Origin: Candidatus Gastranaerophilales bacterium
Lineage (GTDB): Bacteria > Cyanobacteriota > Vampirovibrionia > Gastranaerophilales > Gastranaerophilaceae
Direction of reading: 5' to 3'
NCBI GenBank assembly: GCA_944326495.1
Contig: CALVEE010000201.1
Span: 1 to 11,162 of the forward strand
DNA length: 11,162 bases
Part shown: positions 1 to 5,690 of the stretch, in pieces
How positions within the stretch are numbered: the first letter of the stretch is position 1
Layout: every line of letters begins with the position of its first letter
The notes under the pieces: model-generated
Database searches by the model: none
What the model was told of the DNA's origin: nothing
The model's input: only the letters and a program-made list of their open reading frames with translations
Position numbers and translations under genes: made by a program

Positions 1-3
1 AAT

Positions 4-2217
4 TTAATTCTGATGCCCTGATGTTTTTTTGTGTTTAGGTTTTTTATTATTTTTCTTGGTAAACGGCTGGGCGGAAGCAGAAGTGTATGTTGTCTGAATC
101 CTTTTCACACTCAAAACATCCGGCATTGCCTGAAGCGCTGTCATTACTTTTCTTAGAGTATAAATGTTGTCAAGTTCTATTCCGAGTTCAATAATACCGA
201 CTTTTCCTTTTGCTTTAACATTAGCGGATGTAATGTTGGTGTTATTATCCGAAACAACCCCTATAACATCTTTTAAAAGCCCCAATTTTTCAGCCGTTTC
301 AATACGGATTGTCGTGCTATAGGTTTTATTAACATTATTACCCGACCAGTGAATATCAATAAGGCGTTCAACCGGTATATTTTCTAATGTTTTACAATCA
401 AGTCTGTGTACCGTAACCCCCTTAGAGCGCGTAACAACACCGACAATCGGTTCACCCGGTATCGGGGAACAGCATCGGGCAAAAGAATACAATAAGCCTT
501 CAAGTCCGACAATGTCCTTCTCAGAAGCTTTTCTCGGACGGTGCTGAACTTGAGTTTCTTGTTTCTGCGGTTTTCTCAGACGGTTGACAATTTTGTTAAC
601 AGTAGTTTCACCATATCCGAGAGCAGCAAACAAATCATCCGCGCTCACATAATTCATCTGCTTTGCAACTTTATCAAACTCACCATTTTTAACATACTCG
701 TCAAAAACAACTTTAGTAAGCTCATGTTCAAGGTTTGCCTTACCGATTTCAATATGATCCTCGCGCTTATTCTTTTTATACCACTGCCTGATTTTTGAAG
801 CAGCCTGCTTTGTTACAACAAAATTAAGCCAGTCCAGACGCGGAGCCGGAACTTTTGAGGTCATAATTTCAACAATATCACCGTTTTTTAATTTTGTATC
901 AAGCTGGGCAATACGGCCGTTAATTAAGGCTCCGACTGTTTTATTCCCGACATCGGAGTGAATACGGTACGCAAAATCTACAGGCGTTGCACCCTGCGGA
1001 AGATCGATTACGTCGCCGCCGGGAGTGAATGCAAAAACCTGATCAGAAAACAAATCAAGCTTTACAGAGTTAACAAAATCCTCTGCATTTTTGGTTTCTT
1101 TATTATATTCAACAAGTTTGCGCATCCACGAAAACTTAATGTCACTTGCGGAATCTGCTTTTTTAGAGCCTTTTTCCTTGTATCTCCAATGCGCAGCAAT
1201 ACCATATTCCGCAATTTCGTGCATTTCCCAGGTTCTAATTTGAACTTCAAGCGGTTTTTGTCTCGGCCCAATAACAGAAGTATGCAAAGACTGATACATA
1301 TTGCCTTTTGGCATTGCAATATAGTCCTTAAACCGTCCGGGGATTGGTTTAAACTGTGAGTGAATAAGCCCTAAAACTTCATAGCACTCTTTTTCCGTAT
1401 CAACTATTACACGCACAGCCGTAATATCGTACAAGTCGTGAAATGCGACATTCAGCCGCTGCATCTTATTATAAATACTATAATAATGCTTTGCTCTTCC
1501 GGTAATCTGCGCATTAATTCCGCTTGCTTTTACGTCTTTTGAAATCTTGTCAATCAGAAGCTTAACCGTCATATCGCGTTCTGCTTTTTTTTGTGAGACA
1601 AGCTGGGCAATCTCATAATATTTATCGGGATGAAGATACTTTAGCGATAAATCCTCGAGTTCAGCCTTAATCTTACCGACCCCGAGCCGGTTTGCAAGCG
1701 GAGCAAAAATATCTAAAGTTTCCTGCGCAATTCTCTGCTGTTTAACCTGCGTCATATAGTTAAGAGTCCGCATATTATGCAGCCTGTCTGCAAGCTTAAG
1801 GAAAATTATCCGCACGTCGCTTGCCATTGCAATCATCATCCTACGGAAGTTTTCAGCCTGTCTTTCTTCCGTTGATTTAAACTGCAGTTTCCCGAGTTTT
1901 GTAACCCCCTGCACCAGATTAAGAACATCTTCGCCAAACTGCTCCTTTATCTCCTCAGGTTTTGTTTCGGTATCCTCAAGAATATCATGCAAAAAACCGG
2001 CCATAAGCGTATGCTTATCAGCTCTTAAGCCTATTAAGATTTTTACAACTTCCATCGGATGAATAATATATGGTTCTTCTGATACACGGTACTGGCCTGA
2101 ATGAAGCTTTTTGGCAAACTCAAAAGCTTTTTCCAGTTCTTCTATGTCGTGTTCGGGATACTCTTGCTCTTCTAGAAGCGCTCTTATTTCATCAAATGTT
2201 ATGACAAACTGTTCCAT
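4..2217 (-). CDS. rel: Bifunctional (p)ppGpp synthetase/hydrolase (Rel/SpoT family)
   Basis: A 737-residue protein, the usual length for long RelA/SpoT homologues, that makes and degrades the stringent-response alarmone (p)ppGpp in the cytoplasm. Domains in order: HD hydrolase (about 30-180; H53, HD at 77-78 and ED at 81-82, all retained, so hydrolase is probably active); synthetase (about 240-345; RFKD at 295-298, then EVQIRT at 324-329); TGS (about 394-453, starting FAFTPGGD); a zinc-finger/RIS-like segment with the Cys pair C582-C583; and a C-terminal ACT domain (about 634-708). The R-x-K-D motif is the signature of bifunctional Rel enzymes, unlike the E-x-D-D of synthetase-only RelA. The last 20 or so residues are a Lys-rich tail. 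The start has no Shine-Dalgarno, but promoter boxes lie just upstream and the next Met is far inside the HD domain, so this start is preferred. The stop is TAA. Confidence 0.96.
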   Translation of the reverse strand: MEQFVITFDEIRALLEEQEYPEHDIEELEKAFEFAKKLHSGQYRVSEEPYIIHPMEVVKILIGLRADKHTLMAGFLHDILEDTETKPEEIKEQFGEDVLNLVQGVTKLGKLQFKSTEERQAENFRRMMIAMASDVRIIFLKLADRLHNMRTLNYMTQVKQQRIAQETLDIFAPLANRLGVGKIKAELEDLSLKYLHPDKYYEIAQLVSQKKAERDMTVKLLIDKISKDVKASGINAQITGRAKHYYSIYNKMQRLNVAFHDLYDITAVRVIVDTEKECYEVLGLIHSQFKPIPGRFKDYIAMPKGNMYQSLHTSVIGPRQKPLEVQIRTWEMHEIAEYGIAAHWRYKEKGSKKADSASDIKFSWMRKLVEYNKETKNAEDFVNSVKLDLFSDQVFAFTPGGDVIDLPQGATPVDFAYRIHSDVGNKTVGALINGRIAQLDTKLKNGDIVEIMTSKVPAPRLDWLNFVVTKQAASKIRQWYKKNKREDHIEIGKANLEHELTKVVFDEYVKNGEFDKVAKQMNYVSADDLFAALGYGETTVNKIVNRLRKPQKQETQVQHRPRKASEKDIVGLEGLLYSFARCCSPIPGEPIVGVVTRSKGVTVHRLDCKTLENIPVERLIDIHWSGNNVNKTYSTTIRIETAEKLGLLKDVIGVVSDNNTNITSANVKAKGKVGIIELGIELDNIYTLRKVMTALQAMPDVLSVKRIQTTYTSASAQPFTKKNNKKPKHKKTSGHQN

Positions 2218-2226
2218 TATATAGTT

Positions 2227-2255
2227 ATAATAGTGTTTTTTTCACAATTTTTCAA
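2227..2255 (-). promoter_or_regulatory. Candidate sigma-70 promoter of rel, leaderless geometry
   Basis: On the minus strand TTGAAA (2250-2255) is followed after exactly 17 nt by TATTAT (2227-2232). The predicted transcription start is near 2220, only about 3 nt before the rel ATG at 2217-2215. No ribosome binding site fits in that space. Reading this as a promoter is an inference from consensus and spacing. Confidence 0.6.
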
Positions 2256-2265
2256 GGGGGGGGGG
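2256..2265. repeat. 10-base G homopolymer abutting the rel -35 box
   Basis: Ten consecutive G on the plus strand directly touch the -35 hexamer of the rel promoter. Tracts of this length slip during replication in some bacteria and are also prone to sequencing error. The last two G begin an 8-bp inverted repeat, GGATCTAA (2264-2271) with TTAGATCC (2321-2328). Confidence 0.85.
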
Positions 2266-2423
2266 ATCTAAGTAACTGATCCAAAAATTTAGGAAATATA
2301 TCTTTAAGTTCAGACTTGATTTAGATCCAAGCCAAAGCCCAGGCGGGTGATAATTGGCGCAAGCTTCACATTACTCTTTATTTAGTCATTATAAATATTA
2401 AAATAAAAACAAAAATTACGCCT

Positions 2424-2493
2424 TCCTCTCCCTGCGGGAGAGGAGCAGCCGTGTTTGAGGCGGAAGCCGAAAACTACGGATGCGGTGAGGGGG
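2424..2493 (+). repeat. Structured interspersed repeat, copy 1
   Basis: A 9-bp perfect hairpin (TCCTCTCCC at 2424-2432, 3-nt loop TGC, GGGAGAGGA at 2436-2444) is followed by a variable middle segment and a G-rich end box GGTGAGGGGG (2484-2493). Most of the unit recurs in inverse orientation at 5291-5358 with small changes. The same architecture with a different middle segment is at 4903-4975. The unit ends 3 bp before the -35 box of the PAP2 gene. It resembles REP/MITE-like intergenic palindromes, but no named family is claimed. Confidence 0.8.
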
Positions 2494-2496
2494 AAA

Positions 2497-2525
2497 TTGT
2501 CAATTTTATCTTTTTATAATATACT
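2497..2525 (+). promoter_or_regulatory. Candidate promoter of the PAP2 gene
   Basis: TTGTCA (2497-2502), 17-nt spacer, TATACT (2520-2525). The predicted start near 2532 leaves a leader of about 70 nt before the ATG at 2603. A TATAAT at 2515-2520 overlaps but is only 12 nt from the -35, so the 17-nt pair is preferred. Confidence 0.5.
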
Positions 2526-2602
2526 TATTAGGCAGCATCTCTCTTGTCTGAAACATAATATACAATTTTGAGAGGTTAATTTTTAAATAAGAGGCAGGCG
2601 CT

Positions 2603-3223
2603 ATGGCTAAACATCAAGAATATGGAATTGCTTTAAATATAAATTATGTAATAGTATCAGTTGTAATACTTGCAGTACTTACTCTTCTGGTTCTTTACAT
2701 GCCGGGGCTGACGCAGTTTGATGCAAATGTCCTGCATTCAATAAGGCTAGCGCTTTCACCATATCCGATATCATTTGCACAATTCGTAACTGAATTCGGA
2801 CGTTCTTATCAAATGCTATGGCCGGAGATTGCAGCAGGAAGCGTTCTTGTCTCGCATAAACATTATATGAAAACTTTTCTTTTAATCTTTTTTACACAGG
2901 CGACTTACGTTGTAACCATATTTATTAAGAATTTTGTCTGCCGTGAAAGACCGACTGCTTATCCGGAATTCAGTTTTCCGTCAGGCCACACATCAACTAC
3001 GATGTGCTTCTACGGGATTTTAATATATTTGGTGTTTACTTATGTTAAATCCGATTTCTGGAGATATTTCCTGATTACCTTATTCAGCCTCTGGATATTG
3101 CTTGTTGCAGTAACAAGGTTATGGCTCGGCGTTCATTATCCGGTTGATGTGATTGCAGGCGCGTTTTTAGGGTTCGGAATGGTTAATTTGTTTATTATAA
3201 CATCTAAATTACTTAGCAGATAA
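2603..3223 (+). CDS. PAP2-family integral membrane phosphatase
   Basis: A 206-residue membrane protein carrying the full three-part signature of the PAP2 (type 2 phosphatidic acid phosphatase) superfamily: K109-x6-R116-P117, P126-S-G-H129, and R172-x5-H178-x3-D182, with Thr rather than Ser before R172. H129 and H178 are the expected catalytic pair. Hydrophobic segments lie at about 13-33, 90-108, 132-148, 153-172 and 184-202. These enzymes remove phosphate from lipid phosphates or pyrophosphates (phosphatidic acid, undecaprenyl pyrophosphate, lipid A), with the active site usually on the outer face of the cytoplasmic membrane. The substrate cannot be read from sequence. The start is supported by a purine-rich ribosome binding site (GAGGCAGG, about 2591-2598). 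Its 3' end overlaps the converging glycosyltransferase gene by 15 bp. Confidence 0.93.
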   Translation: MAKHQEYGIALNINYVIVSVVILAVLTLLVLYMPGLTQFDANVLHSIRLALSPYPISFAQFVTEFGRSYQMLWPEIAAGSVLVSHKHYMKTFLLIFFTQATYVVTIFIKNFVCRERPTAYPEFSFPSGHTSTTMCFYGILIYLVFTYVKSDFWRYFLITLFSLWILLVAVTRLWLGVHYPVDVIAGAFLGFGMVNLFIITSKLLSR

Positions 3224-4162
3224 AAGACTTTTTGAAGCTGTTTTTAGCATATACCTTACGCAGTCTCTGGAATTGTGGCTCTGTTTTGCTATTCTGTAAC
3301 AGTTTTCAACGATTTGAGAATACGCCTCTCTATCTTCAAGGTAGCTCTCTATCTTAAATATTAAATCCGAAAAATCCTCATAAAACGGCATCTCGCCGTC
3401 AAATAAAGCTAGCTCCTCTCGAAAATCGCTTATCATAAGCCTCTTGCAAGCTGCAGTCTGGAATGTCCGGTAATTCAAAGACGATATCCCTTGGGAATTC
3501 ATATTAAAAACAATTTTTGAATTATTAATAGCTTTTGCCATGTCCTCTTCATTATCAATAAATCCCCTGTAACACAATTCAATAATTTCCGGATACTTTG
3601 AGCGCTGCTTAGCATCTTTATAGTGTTTATCTATCGCATACCAGGCAACATTAAGGTGTGGAAGCTTCATCACAAGCTCCTCAAAAAAACTCAACCTGTA
3701 ATCAGTATCAAGCCGCCCCGCAAACATTAAGTCAAACTCCGGCTCCAATCCTAAATCCTTGTATATCTCAAAATTAACAAAGTGCGGAAGATAATGAATA
3801 TTTTTAAAATTCTCATACTCCGTCAAAACTTTATCCCAGTAAAAAGTATAGTTATCATCCTCTTCCAGATACGGCAGGTAATTTTCCCATTCACTGCCGG
3901 AGGTTTTGCTTCTAATATCATCCGAAAAATAATTAATCGAAGGTATTTTTAAACCGTTATCAACCTTTATCTTTAACCCCGAAAAATCATACCCTGCAAT
4001 AAAATCATATTTTTCACGACTTAAAACTTCCTGCAAATTCTTATCAAAAAGCTCATCAAAAACAACAACCTCGCACCCGTTCTGGCGAAATCCGTCTATC
4101 ATACTGCTGGTTGTAAGTCTCCCTCCGATACTAACCGGTAAGATTGCTAAAATTCTTCTCAT
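3209..4162 (-). CDS. CgeB-like glycosyltransferase (GT-B fold)
   Basis: A 317-residue cytosolic protein. The C-terminal third matches what I know of the CgeB/YkvP glycosyltransferase-like domain: SKIVFNMNSQG (215-225), then the N-x-R-x-F-[EQ]-x-A-A-C motif (NYRTFQTAAC, 230-239), a buried ISDF strand (244-247), an acidic stretch, and a closing R-x-H-like segment (SHNSRD, 295-300). An internal FAGRL (147-151) begins the second Rossmann half. Such proteins transfer a sugar from an activated nucleotide sugar to an envelope or surface acceptor; donor and acceptor are unknown. The usual Glu of the R-x-F-E motif is Gln (Q235), which may alter nucleotide handling. There is no signal peptide or membrane segment. 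The start lacks a Shine-Dalgarno but sits 9 nt after a -10 box. The stop is TAA, inside the end of the convergent PAP2 gene. Confidence 0.72.
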   Translation of the reverse strand: MRRILAILPVSIGGRLTTSSMIDGFRQNGCEVVVFDELFDKNLQEVLSREKYDFIAGYDFSGLKIKVDNGLKIPSINYFSDDIRSKTSGSEWENYLPYLEEDDNYTFYWDKVLTEYENFKNIHYLPHFVNFEIYKDLGLEPEFDLMFAGRLDTDYRLSFFEELVMKLPHLNVAWYAIDKHYKDAKQRSKYPEIIELCYRGFIDNEEDMAKAINNSKIVFNMNSQGISSLNYRTFQTAACKRLMISDFREELALFDGEMPFYEDFSDLIFKIESYLEDREAYSQIVENCYRIAKQSHNSRDCVRYMLKTASKSLLSAK

Positions 4163-4171
4163 ACTTAATAC

Positions 4172-4200
4172 ATTTTAGCATTTTTAAAAAAGCTTTACAA
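4172..4200 (-). promoter_or_regulatory. Candidate promoter of the glycosyltransferase gene, leaderless geometry
   Basis: Minus strand: TTGTAA (4195-4200), 17-nt spacer, TAAAAT (4172-4177), then exactly 9 nt to the ATG at 4162-4160. This is the same -10-to-ATG distance as in rel, again with no ribosome binding site. The -35 overlaps a plus-strand TTTACA (4194-4199), so the divergent small gene may share this region. Confidence 0.55.
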
Positions 4201-4220
4201 GATGAGGCAATTTTTATAAT
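4194..4220 (+). promoter_or_regulatory. Possible promoter of the 44-codon gene
   Basis: TTTACA (4194-4199) and a perfect TATAAT (4215-4220), but the spacer is only 15 nt, so this is weak. A second TATAAT at 4235-4240 would start transcription downstream of the ribosome binding site and is less likely to serve this gene. Confidence 0.35.
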
Positions 4221-4254
4221 TAAAAATACTTATATATAATAAGGGGAAAAGATT

Positions 4255-4389
4255 ATGTCAATTGTAAAAAATATTTATGGAATTTTTTCCAGATTTAGCT
4301 TAAATACCGCAAGAAAAGTAAAACAAGATGATGCGGATTACCTTGAAGTTAAACTGCGCTATATAAAGCCGAAAGAGATTATATCTTAA
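4255..4389 (+). CDS. Small hypothetical protein, 44 residues
   Basis: The frame ATG...TAA encodes 44 residues, starting MSIVKNIYGIF and ending KPKEIIS. AAGGGG (4241-4246) lies 8 nt before the ATG, the clearest Shine-Dalgarno in this part of the window, and TATAAT boxes lie upstream. The protein is basic with a short amphipathic N-terminus (IVKNIYGIFSRF), an acidic patch (QDDADY, 24-29) and no full membrane segment. Divergent from the glycosyltransferase and 65 bp upstream of tRNA-Arg, with which it could be co-transcribed. I do not recognise the family. Evidence is translation signals only; an unexpressed short frame is possible. Confidence 0.6.
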   Translation: MSIVKNIYGIFSRFSLNTARKVKQDDADYLEVKLRYIKPKEIIS

Positions 4390-4423
4390 ATACCAATACT
4401 ATAACTGGACTTGAAAACCTGAC

Positions 4424-4432
4424 TGTGATAAT
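4424..4432 (+). promoter_or_regulatory. Possible extended -10 promoter of tRNA-Arg
   Basis: TGTGATAAT matches the extended -10 form TG-n-TATAAT at five of six hexamer positions. Transcription would begin near 4439, about 16 nt before the mature tRNA. TTGAAA at 4411-4416 is too close to act as its -35. Confidence 0.35.
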
Positions 4433-4454
4433 ATGTGTAAAAATAGAAAAGTAC

Positions 4455-4530
4455 GCGCTTGTAGCTCAGTAGGATAGAGCGGAGGTTTCCTAAACCTTGT
4501 CTGCCGTGGGTTCGACTCCCTCCAGGCGCA
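4455..4530 (+). tRNA. tRNA-Arg, anticodon CCT
   Basis: The cloverleaf folds by eye. Acceptor stem 4455-4461 pairs with 4523-4529 (one G.U), discriminator A4530. D stem GCTC/GAGC (4464-4467/4477-4480). Anticodon stem 4482-4486/4494-4498 with loop TTCCTAA and anticodon CCT at 4489-4491, reading AGG. T arm 4506-4522 with TTCGACT loop. The T stem has one T.T mismatch (4507/4521) and the variable region is 7 nt, slightly long. CCA is not encoded. Reading AGG is consistent with arginine. Confidence 0.92.
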
Positions 4531-4565
4531 CTTACTTTTTTCTTTACTAAAAAGAAAAAAGTAAG
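4531..4565. repeat. 15-bp perfect AT-rich inverted repeat after tRNA-Arg
   Basis: The arm at 4531-4545 (starts CTTAC, then T6, C, T3) pairs perfectly with 4551-4565 across a 5-nt loop. It begins on the base after the tRNA discriminator. It could end tRNA transcription or protect the 3' end before trimming, but there is no T-run after the right arm on the plus strand, so it is not a classical intrinsic terminator. Confidence 0.75.
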
Positions 4566-4749
4566 CAAAAAAGAAAAGAACACATGGTCGCCGGACATTT
4601 GGTAAAACTACAAGGGGAATTTATCATTACTAGTCCGGCTCATTCGTGGATATACAAACTTTATTTATTCTTAACTAATATTTTTTTGCAAAATTCTGCC
4701 GTTTTTGCTGGTTATTGCCTGACAGGTATGCCCTACTAACTAGCGAATA

Positions 4750-4797
4750 GTGAATAGGTAAATAAGTAAATAAGTGAATAAGTGAATAAGTGAATAA
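4750..4797. repeat. Tandem array of six 8-bp units
   Basis: Consecutive 8-mers: GTGAATAG, GTAAATAA twice, then GTGAATAA three times. A partial GCGAATA (4743-4749) precedes them. The 8-bp period is not a multiple of three, so the array is not a coding repeat. It is a likely variable-number locus. Confidence 0.9.
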
Positions 4798-4902
4798 GAA
4801 AACCAAGTGCACAGTCCCCCCTCCCCGAAATCAAAGATTTCGACCCTCCCACACAGAGGTCAATCTGTCGGGGCGGATAGGCTTCACGCCTAGTGTAGCG
4901 GT

Positions 4903-4975
4903 CCCCTCGCCCCTTGTGGGAGAGGGAAGAATTTCAAGTTGAGTGTAAACGAAACTTAGAAATTCGGGTGAGGGG
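4903..4975 (+). repeat. Structured interspersed repeat, copy 3 (divergent middle)
   Basis: It has the same layout as the copies at 2424 and 5291. First comes a hairpin of the CCCTC...GAGGG type (4904-4926, one G.A mismatch). The middle hairpin 4929-4940/4953-4965 is 12 bp with one bulged A. The G-rich end box GGGTGAGGGG is at 4966-4975. The end box can alternatively pair with CCCCTCGCCC (4903-4912, 10 bp including one G.T), giving two mutually exclusive folds. Confidence 0.7.
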
Positions 4976-5101
4976 TCCTTTTATGTCTTGACATTAGGGA
5001 ATGTGCCACAATTGCAGTTATGTAGTTGTATATGACATTTGTTTATAAATTTATCTCGGATAGTAGTGCTCACTAGGGAGGGCTTGGGTGGGTGCTAATT
5101 A

Positions 5102-5133
5102 GAGTTTAGAAGTTTAGAGGTTTAGGAGTTTAG
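5102..5133. repeat. Tandem array of four 8-bp units
   Basis: GAGTTTAG, AAGTTTAG, AGGTTTAG, GAGTTTAG in tandem. The sequence is different from the array at 4750 but the period is also 8 bp. Confidence 0.8.
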
Positions 5134-5290
5134 GAGAAGTTAAAATTTTAATGAATTAAACCAGAACAGAACAGTAGGTCAGGCACTGCCTGACATTAAC
5201 TCTTGCTCAACAATAACTTGTAATTATATTATCTAAACAAACTGCTCTTTTAAAATTCACTTTATAATTTTTATTTACCCCTACGAGCAG

Positions 5291-5358
5291 CCCCCTCACC
5301 GCATCCGTAGTTTTCGGCACAGCCTCAAACACGGATGCTCCTCTCCTGTAAGGAGAGG
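5291..5358 (-). repeat. Structured interspersed repeat, copy 2 (inverted)
   Basis: Reverse-complement copy of 2424-2493. The hairpin CCTCTCCT-TAC-AGGAGAGG (minus strand, 5358 to 5340) differs from copy 1 at the loop-closing pair on both arms (C:G to T:A), a compensatory change. GCATCCG/CGGATGC (5301-5307/5332-5338) form a second stem, and the end box GGTGAGGGGG is at 5300 to 5291. Confidence 0.85.
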
Positions 5359-5411
5359 TAAACGTACTTTTTGTTTTTATTAGAGCATTTATGATAACTA
5401 AATAATTAGTC

Positions 5412-5431
5412 GTGTAGAGCAAGCTCTACAC
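5412..5431. repeat. Perfect 9-bp palindrome with 2-nt centre
   Basis: GTGTAGAGC-AA-GCTCTACAC. It lies beyond the AAA operon terminator and is followed by no T-run on either strand, so it looks like a REP-type palindrome rather than a terminator. A dimeric DNA-binding protein site is possible. Confidence 0.6.
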
Positions 5432-5446
5432 TGTCTATAATGTCAT

Positions 5447-5480
5447 AAAAAAAGAAAAGTTTGCCATAAAAATGGCAAAC
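5447..5480 (-). terminator. Intrinsic terminator of the AAA+ operon
   Basis: On the minus strand GTTTGCCAT-TTTT-ATGGCAAAC (5480 to 5459, 9 bp perfect) is followed by TTTTCTTTTTTT. It lies 210 nt beyond the stop codon of the second ATPase gene. The 3' stretch 5481-5690 has no gene that I can support, only a GGAGGT (5593 to 5588) with no start codon after it. Confidence 0.82.
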
Positions 5481-5690
5481 ATTAAATAAACACGAGGATA
5501 TTAAGAGAGAGTATAAAAAGAAAATCTGTTTTTAAAATTTCCGAAAGCTTAAAATACTTTTGTACTTTTTTATTATTTTTGTCTGTGACCTCCGTTTAAA
5601 ACTTTTGTCTTACTTAATCCTTACATATATATAAAGTAATTTTGTTTCAAAAAATTGCCTCATTGTAACTAAATTTTAAAATCGTATATA

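Larger units (their letters stand above)
2218..2602. other. Divergent rel / PAP2 intergenic region
   Basis: This 385-bp spacer between divergent genes holds, from left to right, the rel promoter, the G10 tract, the 8-bp inverted repeat 2264-2271/2321-2328, an AT-rich stretch (about 2370-2415) in which nothing is recognised, structured repeat copy 1 (2424-2493), and the PAP2 promoter. No open frame with a ribosome binding site was seen. Confidence 0.7.
4531..5446. other. Repeat-rich region without credible genes
   Basis: About 0.9 kb holding many short palindromes and tandem arrays, listed separately where strong. Smaller ones not listed: GCCGGAC/GTCCGGC (4590-4596/4633-4639); CGAAATC-AAA-GATTTCG (4826-4842); TAGGC-TTCAC-GCCTA (4878-4892); GTCAGGC-ACT-GCCTGAC (5178-5194), whose arm sequence GCCTGAC also occurs near 4717. 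No frame here has both a ribosome binding site and protein-like composition. Confidence 0.7.

Noticed and set aside
541..1359. Plus-strand frames inside rel
   Set aside because: Opposite-strand shadows of a well-conserved gene.
4386..4598. 71-codon frame on the minus strand across tRNA-Arg
   Set aside because: It is the antisense translation of the tRNA and the adjoining AT-rich palindrome, a familiar false gene call.
4455..4640. Integrated element at the 3' end of tRNA-Arg
   Set aside because: No second copy of the tRNA 3' end and no integrase gene were found in the window.
4584..4739. 52-codon plus-strand frame starting ATG GTC GCC
   Set aside because: No ribosome binding site, lies in the repeat region and includes an inverted repeat; composition is not convincing.
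4750..5133. CRISPR array
   Set aside because: The units are 8 bp with no spacers and no cas genes nearby.
5207..5422. 72-codon frame on the minus strand
   Set aside because: It is a translation of structured repeat copy 2 and its palindromic flank, with no ribosome binding site.
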